From NCBI GenBank assembly GCA_910576895.1, contig CAJTJZ010000011.1:3306-23698 (forward strand): a DNA stretch of 20,393 nucleotides, given 5' to 3'. The position numbers and the translations under genes are program-made. The DNA is from an uncultured Lachnospiraceae bacterium (GTDB lineage Bacteria; Bacillota; Clostridia; Lachnospirales; Lachnospiraceae). The notes beneath the pieces are model-generated. The model was not told where the DNA came from and made no database searches. It saw only the letters and a program-made list of their open reading frames with translations. Every line of letters begins with the position of its first letter. Positions within the stretch are counted from its first letter, which is position 1. Positions 1 to 6,180 of this stretch are shown piece by piece.

Positions 1-48
1 TTTCTTATTGTCACTTATAAAAATAGAAGGAGGGAAGGTGTATTATGA
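1..48 (+). CDS. 3' end of an upstream gene, partial
   Basis: Frame 1 is open from the first base to a TGA at 46-48, encoding the last 15 residues of a protein that begins outside the window. The TGA overlaps the ATG at 45 of the next gene (ATGA), an arrangement typical of translational coupling. The strong ribosome binding site for the next gene (AAGGAGG, about 27-33) lies inside this tail. DUF2326 ATPases usually follow a small middle-component gene of ABC-three-component systems, so this may be that gene. That is inference from family context; 15 residues are too few to identify it. Confidence 0.45.
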   Translation, partial: FLIVTYKNRRREGVL

Positions 49-1748
49 AAATAAAAAAGTTACTAATACGTAAAACACAGCCTTCTGAAGAAATTATTAG
101 AGAAATAACATTTAATTTAAAGGGACTTAATCTGATTGTAGATAATACACCAGAAGATCTTGTTGAAAGTGGTAATAGTGTTGGAAAGTCTACAACAATA
201 AAGATAATTGATTTATGTTTAGGAGCAAAATCAATTAGAGAACTTTATTATGATTCAGATACAAGAAGTGAAAATAATGATGTGAAAAATTTTTTAAGCA
301 AATATAAAGTTCAAGCTGAATTAATTTTAATAGATCAGAAAGGTAAAGAATATTCAATAAAAAGAGATTTATATTATAAAGGGAAGAAATATATTTTTAA
401 TGAGAGTTATAATGAACAAGAATTTTGGAATAGGTTAAAGAAATTATTATTTAATTTAAGTGAGCCTAATCCCACTTTTAGGCAATTAATACCAAAATTT
501 GTAAGATTAGAAAATACTGCAGAAGATAAAATGATAAAATATCTGCCAATGACAAAATCAGATGATTATGATGCGATTTATTGTTTTTTGTTTCAGATAT
601 ATACTGAAAAATTAATTAGTAAGAAGAATGAACTTACGGGAAAAATAGCTGAATGCCAGAAGACGATTCAAACATTAGAAAAAAGTAAAAGTATAACATC
701 GTTAAGCTTTTTGAAACAGTCACTTGAAATTATTGATACAGATTTAATAGACTTGAATGAAAAAAGACAGCAACTATCTTATATGGATTCATATAAAGAT
801 GAACTAGATAAAAAACGAAAACTAACAGTATATATTAATGATTTACAAGAGAAAATGCAATTACTGGATTTTGAGATAGATAATATAAATAAGAGCATTG
901 AAAGCCTTTCTAAAAAGAAAAGAGATATAGATTTTGACACACTGAAAGCAATTTATATGGAAGCTCAAAGTTATATGCCCGATTTGCAAAAGAGTTTTGA
1001 AGAAATGGTAAATTTCCATAATTTAATGATACAAAATAGGATTGATTTTATTAAGGGGCAATTGTATACAAAACAGGAATTATTAGATCAGTATTCAAAA
1101 CAGTTATCCGAAATTTTAAAGGAAAAAGAAAAAATAACTATAGAAGTCTTGGATGAAGGTTTATTAGATGAATTGAATATGCTTAATCAGAAAATTGAAG
1201 ATTTATCTCTAAAAAAAGGAGAAATACAACAATCTATTCATTTGTTGGAAGAACAGGAACAGATACGTCAGAGTCTTAATAATGAGCTTAGCGATATTGA
1301 AAAACAAATGAATAATGAGAAAGTAGCAGATAACATAAAGAGATTTAATCAAATTTTTTCTGATTATTGTCAGAGACTTTATGGAGAAAAATATTTATTT
1401 GCTTACAATGAAAATTGGAAAGAAGAAAAAAAGTTTCCTGTTAGTATAGCATCTTTAGGAGGAAAAGTTGGAACAGGGAAGAAAAAAGCAGTTATTGTTG
1501 CATATGATTTAGCTTATATGCAATATAGTATAGAATTAGGAATGAATGTTCCACAATTTGTAATTCATGATAAAATGGAAAATACACATATAAATCAGTT
1601 GAAAACCATTTTTGAAATTTGTGAAGGAATTAAAGGACAATATATTATCCCAATATTACGGGAACGTATTGATAAGGTGGAACGGGAATTTATTGAAAAA
1701 GCTAAAATATTAGAGTTAAGTTCTACAAATAAGTTTTTTGGTATTTAA
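45..1748 (+). CDS. DUF2326-family ATPase of an ABC-three-component type system
   Basis: A 567-residue SMC/Rad50-like ATPase. A Walker A motif (GNSVGKST) lies at residues 43-50. A long coiled coil covers about 195-430. The C-terminal DUF2326-like domain (about 450-560) carries a glycine-rich segment (SLGGKVGTGKKK) and a Walker B/D-loop-like segment FVIHDKMENTH ending near residue 515. The N-terminal ATPase half, coiled coil and C-terminal half match the split layout of ABC-type ATPases that dimerise across the coiled coil. Members are known from ABC-three-component loci thought to act in defence against mobile DNA, with a middle component and an effector. Here the upstream partner is cut off by the window edge and no effector follows. 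The ATG at 45 overlaps the preceding stop codon. The family call is good; the defence role is inferred. Confidence 0.8.
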   Translation: MKIKKLLIRKTQPSEEIIREITFNLKGLNLIVDNTPEDLVESGNSVGKSTTIKIIDLCLGAKSIRELYYDSDTRSENNDVKNFLSKYKVQAELILIDQKGKEYSIKRDLYYKGKKYIFNESYNEQEFWNRLKKLLFNLSEPNPTFRQLIPKFVRLENTAEDKMIKYLPMTKSDDYDAIYCFLFQIYTEKLISKKNELTGKIAECQKTIQTLEKSKSITSLSFLKQSLEIIDTDLIDLNEKRQQLSYMDSYKDELDKKRKLTVYINDLQEKMQLLDFEIDNINKSIESLSKKKRDIDFDTLKAIYMEAQSYMPDLQKSFEEMVNFHNLMIQNRIDFIKGQLYTKQELLDQYSKQLSEILKEKEKITIEVLDEGLLDELNMLNQKIEDLSLKKGEIQQSIHLLEEQEQIRQSLNNELSDIEKQMNNEKVADNIKRFNQIFSDYCQRLYGEKYLFAYNENWKEEKKFPVSIASLGGKVGTGKKKAVIVAYDLAYMQYSIELGMNVPQFVIHDKMENTHINQLKTIFEICEGIKGQYIIPILRERIDKVEREFIEKAKILELSSTNKFFGI

Positions 1749-1851
1749 ATTATATTTAATTGGTTTTTAAATAAGTATTCAAAAAATCGTTTACAGAGGT
1801 AAACTATTACATTAAATTTACTTGTCAGAACTAATTCTATCTTATTTTTAG

Positions 1852-1880
1852 TTGATTTTCGACAGAAAATTTGCTATACT
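1852..1880 (+). promoter_or_regulatory. Promoter of the type I toxin mRNA
   Basis: TTGATT (1852-1857) and TATACT (1875-1880) are separated by exactly 17 bp. This predicts a start near 1887 and a 5' leader of about 60 nt before the toxin ATG at 1949. It also places the first in-frame TTG at 1871 inside the promoter, ruling it out as the translation start. Confidence 0.7.
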
Positions 1881-1948
1881 TTTTTTATGGAAGTAATCGT
1901 GTTGCGGAGTGGTTGACCTCTATTCTTTTTAGAATGGGGGTGGTGCTG

Positions 1949-2059
1949 ATGAGCAGGAAAAAGAGGAAAGATAAGGGATTATTCGACTTCAAAGACCTTA
2001 TGGCTTTTGGAATGTTCATTTTAGCATTGCTGACATTCATATTTTTGATTTGTCATTAG
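1949..2059 (+). CDS. Type I toxin-like small membrane peptide (holin-like toxin family)
   Basis: A 36-residue peptide with a basic N terminus (MSRKKRKDK), a short amphipathic stretch (LFDFKDLMAFG) and one hydrophobic transmembrane helix (MFILALLTFIFLI) ending in CH and a stop. This pattern, with ALLTFI near the C terminus, matches the 'putative holin-like toxin' peptides found next to antisense RNAs in Firmicutes. They insert in the membrane and are toxic when over-produced. I chose ATG 1949 because GGGGGTGG (1936-1943) is placed as its ribosome binding site; ATG 1934 in the same frame is the alternative. The open frame extends to 1871 but that part is promoter and leader. It is paired with a convergent antisense RNA downstream. 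Toxicity is inferred from family and layout. Confidence 0.65.
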   Translation: MSRKKRKDKGLFDFKDLMAFGMFILALLTFIFLICH

Positions 2060-2069
2060 CAGTGTTTTA

Positions 2070-2169
2070 GGCATAGAAAAACCACCCCAAAACTTTGACC
2101 GAGTGACAGGGTGATTTTTCTACTGTATTTTTGGTCAACCACTTTGTGGGCGGTTGCTTCCTTTTTTCT
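2070..2169 (-). ncRNA. Antisense antitoxin RNA of the type I system (RatA/SR4-like layout)
   Basis: A minus-strand promoter (TTGAAA 2204-2199, 17 bp, TATATT 2181-2176) predicts a start near 2169. Transcription would run back over the toxin gene's 3' untranslated region into a hairpin with stem arms 2121-2109 and 2087-2075, which pairs better as minus-strand RNA (a G-U where the plus strand has A-C) and ends in a U-rich arm. The result is an RNA of about 100 nt complementary to the 3' part of the toxin mRNA. This is the layout of txpA/RatA and bsrG/SR4 in Bacillus. A degenerate second copy lies at 14305-14405. The RNA ends are predicted, not seen. Confidence 0.6.
2075..2121. terminator. Shared (bidirectional) terminator hairpin of the toxin/antitoxin pair
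   Basis: Arms AGAAAAACCACCC (2075-2087) and GGGTGATTTTTCT (2109-2121) form a 13-bp stem with one A-C mismatch on the plus strand (G-U on the minus strand). The arms carry A and T runs on both sides, so the hairpin can terminate in either direction. A second small hairpin at about 2135-2156 followed by TTTTTT (2161-2166) is the more likely end of the plus-strand toxin mRNA. Confidence 0.55.
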
Positions 2170-2175
2170 GTTTTC

Positions 2176-2204
2176 AATATATCATATTCAGAATTATTTT
2201 TCAA
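2176..2204 (-). promoter_or_regulatory. Promoter of the antisense antitoxin RNA
   Basis: Read on the minus strand, TTGAAA (2204-2199) is followed after 17 bp by TATATT (2181-2176). It faces the toxin promoter, so the two transcripts converge. In the decayed copy near 14,430 the -10 region survives but the -35 is lost. Confidence 0.6.
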
Positions 2205-2395
2205 GACTTTTTGAAATTTTTATTTTGTAGTCACTATCTTTGTAGGGCAATCATTTAAAATTAAAAAGGAATGAATTATATACTAAGAAATATTAAGAAA
2301 TTATCATTTAGTCAGAGAAAAATATTAATATAAATATATAGTTTTGATGGTAAAAAACAATTTTGAAAGATTGTATTATATTATTTGACAATTTA

Positions 2396-2425
2396 TTGCA
2401 TTAATCTACTTTATTATGGTATAAT
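2396..2425 (+). promoter_or_regulatory. Promoter of the DUF4041/GIY-YIG gene
   Basis: TATAAT at 2420-2425 is preceded by TG-G, giving an extended -10, with a weak TTGCAT -35 at 2396-2401 (18-bp spacer). A better TTGACA at 2385 is too far upstream (29 bp) to be its partner. The untranslated leader would be about 25-30 nt. Confidence 0.5.
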
Positions 2426-2458
2426 ATTATAAAAAATTTATTATATGGGGTGATATTT

Positions 2459-3919
2459 GTGAATGAAAATATGTTAATTATATGTATTTTATTCGTGATG
2501 TTCTTGGCAATTATTTTTCTAAATAGTAATATAAAACATTACAAAAAAAATATTATTGAATTAGAAAATAAAATTAATAAATATAAAATTTTACATGGAG
2601 AAGAAGAAGATATTAAAAAAAGACAACGAGAAATATCCCAATCATGTTACCAAAAAGAATTAAAATTAAAAGAAACAGAATCAGAACTAAAACAAAAAAT
2701 ACCGAAATTGAAGAAAGCAGAATCAGAATTAGAACAAAAAATACCAAAATTAAAAGAAATAGAATCAAAATTAGAACAAAAAGTGCCAGAATTGAAAAAA
2801 ATAGAATCAGAACTAGAACAAAAGGAAGAATATAAAAATAAATTAATGGAAGTATTAGAAGAAAAAAAATTAGAATTAGGAAAAATAAAGTCAGAATTAG
2901 AAATACTTAATAATGATATTATAGAAAAATATTATATATTTTCGGATTATAATAATATTACATCACAAGAATGTAAAAATCAGTTATCTATATTAAAAGT
3001 AAGAGAAAAAGAATTACGACAGCGAGAAGATGATGTTGAAACTTTATATGATTACGAGAAAAAGAAAATAATAGGACGTAGTATAAGGCAAATTCTTAGA
3101 AATTTTAATTCAGAATGTGATAATATTATAACTAATATAAATATTAAAAATATAGATACTATTCGTAATCGTATTGAAAAATCTTATGAAACCTTAAATA
3201 AATTATATTCAGAAGATGGTGTGTCTTTAACAAATAATATATTATCTTTAAAATTAGAACAGGCAACACTTCTTTATACATATGAATTAAAATATCAACA
3301 GGAAAAAGATATTCAGAAAGCAATCAAAGAACAAATGATGGAAGAAGCCAAAGCAGAAAAAGAAATTCAAGAACAGAAGAAGAAATTAGAAAAGGATTTG
3401 CAGCAACATTTAGGAGAAATTAATCGTCTGATGAAGTATATGCAAAAGACACAGATTGATGCTGAAAGGCAACTTTATATGGATAAAATTCAAGAATTAG
3501 AAGAGCGAATTAAGGAATTAGAATCTGATAAGGAAACAGTTCTTGAACGTGAAGCCAACGCAAGGGCAGGATTTGTCTATATTATATCTAATATTGGTTC
3601 ATTTGGAGAAGATATTTATAAAATCGGTATGACAAGACGATTAGAGCCTATGGAAAGGATAAAAGAATTAAGTTCTGCTTCTGTTCCGTTTGAATTTGAT
3701 GTTCATGCTATGATTTTTAGTAGCGATGCTCCTGAATTGGAAACAACATTGCATAAGCATTTTGCAGATAAGGCAGTAAATAAAGTAAATCCAAGAAAAG
3801 AATTTTATCGAGTTAATATTGATGAAATTGAAAAGATAGTTAAAGAAAATTATAATGATACAGTTCAATTTACTAAGATACCAATAGCAACGGAATATAG
3901 GCAATCCATAGATCTTTAA
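2459..3919 (+). CDS. Membrane-anchored coiled-coil protein with DUF4041 and GIY-YIG (T5orf172-like) nuclease domains
   Basis: About 486 residues. The N terminus has one transmembrane helix (LIICILFVMFLAIIFL), followed by a long highly charged coiled coil (about 25-160) with an internal 14-residue repeat. A DUF4041-like helical region covers about 180-360, and the C-terminal GIY-YIG domain (about 365-455) shows FVYIISN, then YKIGMTRR with the conserved arginine, ELETTLHKHF with the acidic residue, and FYRV. GIY-YIG proteins are usually endonucleases; T5orf172/DUF4041 members are common in phages and accessory islands and their substrate is unknown. I prefer GTG 2459 because GGGGTGA at 2447-2453 is spaced as its ribosome binding site; GTG 2450 overlaps that site. 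A strong hairpin follows. The domain call is confident; an anti-phage role is inferred. Confidence 0.75.
   Translation: MNENMLIICILFVMFLAIIFLNSNIKHYKKNIIELENKINKYKILHGEEEDIKKRQREISQSCYQKELKLKETESELKQKIPKLKKAESELEQKIPKLKEIESKLEQKVPELKKIESELEQKEEYKNKLMEVLEEKKLELGKIKSELEILNNDIIEKYYIFSDYNNITSQECKNQLSILKVREKELRQREDDVETLYDYEKKKIIGRSIRQILRNFNSECDNIITNINIKNIDTIRNRIEKSYETLNKLYSEDGVSLTNNILSLKLEQATLLYTYELKYQQEKDIQKAIKEQMMEEAKAEKEIQEQKKKLEKDLQQHLGEINRLMKYMQKTQIDAERQLYMDKIQELEERIKELESDKETVLEREANARAGFVYIISNIGSFGEDIYKIGMTRRLEPMERIKELSSASVPFEFDVHAMIFSSDAPELETTLHKHFADKAVNKVNPRKEFYRVNIDEIEKIVKENYNDTVQFTKIPIATEYRQSIDL
2678..2824 (+). repeat. 42-bp in-frame tandem repeat, about 3.5 copies
   Basis: Units start at 2678, 2720 and 2762, with a half unit from 2804. 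Each encodes 14 residues of the form ESxLxQKxPxLKxx, exactly two heptads, so copy number can change without disturbing the coiled-coil register. Copies differ mainly at single bases. Confidence 0.85.
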
Positions 3920-3934
3920 ATTTAATATTTATAT

Positions 3935-3971
3935 AAAAAGAATGGTATCATTATGATACTATTCTTTTTTT
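3935..3971 (+). terminator. Intrinsic terminator after the DUF4041/GIY-YIG gene
   Basis: AGAATGGTATCA, loop TTA, TGATACTATTCT forms a 12-bp stem with one G-U pair, flanked by an A run before and seven T residues after. It lies just downstream of the stop at 3919. Confidence 0.8.
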
Positions 3972-3991
3972 GAAAAAATTGAAAATAGAGC

Positions 3992-4020
3992 TTGACTTAT
4001 TGCCACCCATATATTATACT
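3992..4020 (+). promoter_or_regulatory. Promoter of the ribbon-helix-helix gene
   Basis: TTGACT (3992-3997), 17 bp, TATACT (4015-4020). Transcription would start near 4027, only about 20 nt before the start codon. Confidence 0.7.
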
Positions 4021-4046
4021 TCTTTACAGAAGGGAGGTTAAAAATA

Positions 4047-4232
4047 TTGTCACCACGAATGGGCAGACCTATTGTTGGGGAAGAACCAAAGAAAACAAGG
4101 GTTTCTTTAAGAGTAACAAAAACTACGGCTGAAAAATTTCAAGAATGTGCAGAGGTTAAAAAGAAAACACAAGTTGCTCTTTTTGAAGAAATGGTTGACG
4201 ATTTACACGATAGGTTGACGGAAAAAGAATAG
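4047..4232 (+). CDS. Small ribbon-helix-helix (CopG/Arc-like) DNA-binding protein
   Basis: A 61-residue protein. A basic, glycine/proline-rich N-terminal arm (MGRP) leads into a beta strand TRVSLRVT and two helices (TTAEKFQECAEVKKK and TQVALFEEMVDDLHDRL), the shape of a ribbon-helix-helix dimeric DNA-binding domain. These commonly regulate plasmid copy number, toxin-antitoxin loci or phage genes. GGGAGG (4032-4037) is 9 nt before the TTG at 4047; ATG 4059 is the alternative start. It is monocistronic with its own promoter, and a long stem-loop starts in its stop codon region. No partner toxin is adjacent on this strand. Confidence 0.65.
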   Translation: MSPRMGRPIVGEEPKKTRVSLRVTKTTAEKFQECAEVKKKTQVALFEEMVDDLHDRLTEKE

Positions 4233-4268
4233 AGCGTTGCAGACTACCAATCAAACAAACGCTCTATT
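4228..4268 (+). terminator. Long perfect stem-loop at the end of the ribbon-helix-helix gene
   Basis: AATAGAGCGTT (4228-4238) and AACGCTCTATT (4258-4268) are perfectly complementary (11 bp) around a 19-nt loop and overlap the gene's stop codon. The T tract after it is poor on the plus strand, so termination is uncertain; a structured operator or RNA element is also possible. A second small hairpin (CTGATA/TATCAG, 4290-4310) follows. The rest of 4311-4414 is A-rich with no gene that I can see. Confidence 0.4.
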
Positions 4269-4414
4269 GTCAAATCAACCGTTAAACGACTGATAAATCT
4301 ATTCTATCAGATCTTTGCGGTAAAATCAAGAAAAAAATCCGTACTATAAAAAATCCAAAAAAGTATTAAATATAAATAAAAAAAGTAAAATATGTGAATT
4401 TGCAAAGTAAAGTT

Positions 4415-4463
4415 TAAAAAAAGCTTGTAAAATACAGAATGATCTAGATAAATCATCAAGCTT
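4415..4463 (-). terminator. Terminator of the hicAB operon
   Basis: On the minus strand, AAGCTTG (4463-4457) pairs with CAAGCTT (4427-4421), with a nested ATGAT/ATCAT stem inside, and is followed by a run of T residues. It overlaps the hicB stop codon. Confidence 0.55.
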
Positions 4464-4833
4464 GTATTTTTGAAATAAGAGCTTCTTGTAATACCTGTGA
4501 AAAATTGACTCCCATAGATACAGCACGATCATTAAGCCATGATGGAATGGTGAGTGTTTTCTTTACTGCTTTAGTATCTTTGTATTGATTTATATCACAG
4601 GATACAAGCGAGGAAAATCCATTATCAGTATGAAAGGAAGAAATATCGGAAGGCTGGGTAACAGGCACACCTTGTTCTAATAGAGTGAGAAGATACCCTG
4701 CCAGAGCTTCTTGTGCCGCTTCCATAGTTTCAGCAATGGAAGTTCCATAAGTATGACATCCTTCCAAATCGGGAAATTCAACCCAATATGCATTTTCTTC
4801 TTTATGAAAAATAGCAGGATATACAAATAACAT
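4456..4833 (-). CDS. hicB: HicB-family antitoxin
   Basis: A 125-residue protein. The N-terminal half is the partly degraded RNase H-like HicB fold (YPAIFHKEENAYWVEFPDLEGCHTYG, then AETMEAAQEALAGYL). The C-terminal part (about 85-125; KKTLTIPSWLNDRAVSMGVNFSQVLQEALISKI) is a ribbon-helix-helix DNA-binding domain. HicB binds and neutralises the HicA mRNA interferase and represses the operon through its DNA-binding domain. It lies 36 bp downstream of hicA on the same strand, and the ATG at 4833 has a good AAGGAGG site. The length and order are typical. Confidence 0.92.
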   Translation of the reverse strand: MLFVYPAIFHKEENAYWVEFPDLEGCHTYGTSIAETMEAAQEALAGYLLTLLEQGVPVTQPSDISSFHTDNGFSSLVSCDINQYKDTKAVKKTLTIPSWLNDRAVSMGVNFSQVLQEALISKIQA

Positions 4834-4869
4834 AATGATACCTCCTTAATTAGCACAAGGAGAAAAGGA

Positions 4870-5046
4870 CTATTTTAGCCCTGTCTCCTTAAGAATATTG
4901 TTAAGTAAGCCAGTAGGAACATCTTTGCCATGAATAGGGATTACTGTAGTTTTCCCATCTTTTTGAAGAATATGGTGACTACCATTGATTCTAGCTACAT
5001 TCCAGCCATTTTTCTTCAAAAGTTTTAGCAAGTCTTTGTCTTTCAT
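4870..5046 (-). CDS. hicA: HicA-family mRNA interferase toxin
   Basis: A 58-residue double-stranded-RNA-binding-fold toxin: KDLLKLLKKNGW, then the catalytic-histidine segment NGSHHILQKDGK, the strand TTVIPIHGKDVP, and the C-terminal helix GLLNNILKETGL. HicA cleaves mRNA when not bound by HicB. I start it at the ATG at 5046, preceded by AAGGAGG on the minus strand; the open frame extends upstream to 5118, but that part is promoter. It leads the hicAB operon. Confidence 0.92.
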   Translation of the reverse strand: MKDKDLLKLLKKNGWNVARINGSHHILQKDGKTTVIPIHGKDVPTGLLNNILKETGLK

Positions 5047-5067
5047 GTTCTGCCTCCTTACAAGGAA

Positions 5068-5096
5068 AGTATAACACGTGTAGTACGTACAGTCAA
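5068..5096 (-). promoter_or_regulatory. hicAB promoter with palindromic operator in the spacer
   Basis: On the minus strand, TTGACT (5096-5091), 17 bp, TATACT (5073-5068). The spacer contains two small palindromes, GTACGTAC and CACGTG, likely contact sites for HicB. The region is shared with the divergent gene starting at 5134, whose possible -10 is TATAAT at 5103-5108. Confidence 0.7.
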
Positions 5097-5133
5097 GAAA
5101 TATATAATCAAAAAGCAAGAGGAAAGGAGCAAC

Positions 5134-5340
5134 ATGAGAAAAAATCTAAAAGAAGCTCGCCAGAAAGCGAGCATGACACAAAAACAGGTTGCGGAGTATT
5201 TAAAAATTTCTGTTACTGCATATCAAAGTATGGAATATGGAAGTATGTTAGGAAAAATTAAACATTGGGATAGTTTAGAAGATCTCTTTGGTGTTAATCA
5301 AAGAACATTAAGAGAAATCAGTTATCCGAATAGCAAGTAA
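5134..5340 (+). CDS. Mini XRE-family helix-turn-helix regulator (unit 1)
   Basis: A 68-residue protein that is essentially one helix-turn-helix: LKEARQKASMTQKQVAEYLKISVTAYQSMEYG, followed by a short tail (WDSLEDLFGVNQRTLREI). It is a clear paralogue of the protein at 5697-5933, sharing MRKNLK, the ARxxAxMTQxQxAEYLxIS core and the WDxLEDLF...HQR/NQR..LREI tail. Such mini-XRE proteins are common in clostridial phages and integrative elements. AAAGGAG lies just before the ATG. Its last 23 bp overlap the convergent gene 5318-5521. Confidence 0.75.
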   Translation: MRKNLKEARQKASMTQKQVAEYLKISVTAYQSMEYGSMLGKIKHWDSLEDLFGVNQRTLREISYPNSK

Positions 5341-5521
5341 GGTAATCTAATGAAACATGAAACATATCAGCTAAGATTTTTAGTTTTTCAATATTTGGCT
5401 CATTTTTTCCTGTTTCGTAATATTGATATGCAGTGACAGATATACCTAGTTTTTCAGAAATTTCTTTTTGGGTATAAGGTGATTGTTTTCGTAATTCTTT
5501 TAAACGATTTTTAAATTCCAT
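5318..5521 (-). CDS. XRE-family repressor (unit 1, convergent)
   Basis: A 67-residue helix-turn-helix protein (LKELRKQ..YTQKEISEKLGISVTAYQYYETGKNEPNIEKLKILADMFHVSLDYLTCY), the classic phage repressor/Xre N-terminal domain without a cleavage domain. The ATG at 5521 has GGAGG on the minus strand; the open frame upstream of it covers promoter and operators. The adjacent paired palindromes at 5546-5598 are its probable operators. It is paralogous to 5851-6084, and the tails of both overlap convergent mini-XRE genes. Confidence 0.8.
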   Translation of the reverse strand: MEFKNRLKELRKQSPYTQKEISEKLGISVTAYQYYETGKNEPNIEKLKILADMFHVSLDYLTCYSDN

Positions 5522-5542
5522 TGCTAAACCTCCAAAAAAACG

Positions 5543-5571
5543 TTGACACCAAGTAAAAGTTGGTGTATGAT
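5543..5571 (+). promoter_or_regulatory. Plus-strand promoter overlapped by operator 1
   Basis: TTGACA (5543-5548), exactly 17 bp, TATGAT (5566-5571). The spacer is filled by a palindrome (5546-5566). It points to the mini-XRE gene at 5697 through a leader of about 120 nt. Confidence 0.7.
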
Positions 5572-5598
5572 GTGAATATACCAAGTAAAGATTGGTGT
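5546..5598. promoter_or_regulatory. Paired 21-bp operators
   Basis: Operator 1 (5546-5566) has arms ACACCAA and TTGGTGT, a perfect 7-bp inverted repeat with a 7-bp centre (GTAAAAG). Operator 2 (5578-5598) has arms ATACCAA and TTGGTGT with a 7-bp centre (GTAAAGA). The centres are 32 bp apart, about three helical turns, as expected for cooperative repressor binding. The second overlaps a weak minus-strand -10 (TATATT, 5580-5575) for the gene at 5318-5521, so autoregulation is likely. Confidence 0.75.
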
Positions 5599-5621
5599 AT
5601 AATATAGTTAAATATTTTAAT

Positions 5622-5684
5622 ACTTCATTATATCATAAATAAGAAAACAATGTAAATATTAGTACAAAGAAAAATTTTAAAGAA
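5622..5684 (+). repeat. Conserved leader, copy A
   Basis: About 63 bp that recur nearly unchanged at 6181-6244. Both begin ACTTCATTATATCAT, contain GTAAATATTAGTACAAAG and end TTTTAAAGAA just before the ribosome binding site. Here it is the 5' leader of the mini-XRE gene at 5697. Confidence 0.8.
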
Positions 5685-5696
5685 GAAAGGAGTAAC

Positions 5697-5933
5697 ATGA
5701 GAAAGAATCTAAAAAATGCAAGAAAATCCGCCAACATGACACAACGGCAGATGGCGGAGTATTTGGGTATAAGTGAAAGGTATTATCAACATATAGAAGC
5801 AGGACAACGTACTGGAGATTTTGCATTATGGGATATGTTAGAAGATTTATTTATGATTCATCAACGGAAGTTGAGAGAGATTGAAGAACATCTTCCCGAC
5901 AAAGCAAATCATCAAGAGAAACATTTAAAATAG
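5697..5933 (+). CDS. Mini XRE-family helix-turn-helix regulator (unit 2)
   Basis: A 78-residue paralogue of 5134-5340: helix-turn-helix (ARKSANMTQRQMAEYLGISERYYQHIEAG), then the tail LWDMLEDLFMIHQRKLREI and a short hydrophilic extension. AAAGGAG precedes the ATG by 5 nt. The last 83 bp overlap the convergent XRE gene 5851-6084, more than in unit 1. It is transcribed from the operator-controlled promoter at 5543. Confidence 0.78.
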   Translation: MRKNLKNARKSANMTQRQMAEYLGISERYYQHIEAGQRTGDFALWDMLEDLFMIHQRKLREIEEHLPDKANHQEKHLK

Positions 5934-6084
5934 ATGATAATTGTATCAAAGTTTCAATATTTGGTTCTCTTGTACCAGCTTCATAATGCTGATAAGCACG
6001 CATAGAAATACCCAGTTTGTTTGCTATTTGTTTTTGAGTCAACCCTCTGTCTTGGCGAATAGACTTTAATTTTTTATTAAACAT
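5851..6084 (-). CDS. XRE-family repressor (unit 2, convergent)
   Basis: A 77-residue helix-turn-helix repressor (LKSIRQDRGLTQKQIANKLGISMRAYQHYEAGTREPNIETLIQLSSILNVSLDDLL), paralogous to 5318-5521 with a longer C-terminal tail. The ATG at 6084 has TAGGAGG on the minus strand. Probable operators with TGAAC/GTTCA arms lie just upstream at 6111-6151, overlapping the plus promoter that leads to the integrase. Its operator sequence differs from unit 1, so the two repressors are probably mutually independent. Confidence 0.8.
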   Translation of the reverse strand: MFNKKLKSIRQDRGLTQKQIANKLGISMRAYQHYEAGTREPNIETLIQLSSILNVSLDDLLCREDVLQSLSTSVDES

Positions 6085-6104
6085 AAAAACCTCCTAAAAA
6101 AATG

Positions 6105-6133
6105 TTGACATGAACATTATGGCGTGATATAAT
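6105..6133 (+). promoter_or_regulatory. Promoter feeding the integrase/early operon
   Basis: TTGACA (6105-6110), 17 bp, TATAAT (6128-6133), a consensus promoter. One operator half-site element fills the spacer and a full palindrome follows the -10, so it should be tightly repressible. Confidence 0.75.
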
Positions 6134-6151
6134 ATGTGAACGTTATGTTCA
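6111..6151. promoter_or_regulatory. Operators of the unit 2 XRE repressor
   Basis: The site at 6137-6151 has arms TGAAC and GTTCA around GTTAT, a perfect 5-bp inverted repeat. The site at 6111-6125 keeps the left arm and centre (TGAAC, ATTAT) but its right arm is degenerate (GGCGT). The centres are about 26 bp apart. Confidence 0.65.
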
Positions 6152-6180
6152 TATATTATGTGGGATTACATATATTAATA

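Noticed and set aside
1871..1948. N-terminal extension of the small toxin to a TTG at 1871
   Set aside because: The extension coincides with the -10 region and leader of a good promoter; the peptide from 1949 matches the toxin family on its own.
2678..2824. Regular repeats that might suggest a CRISPR-like array
   Set aside because: They are contiguous, without spacers, and in frame with a coiled coil (14-residue units), so they are a protein repeat.
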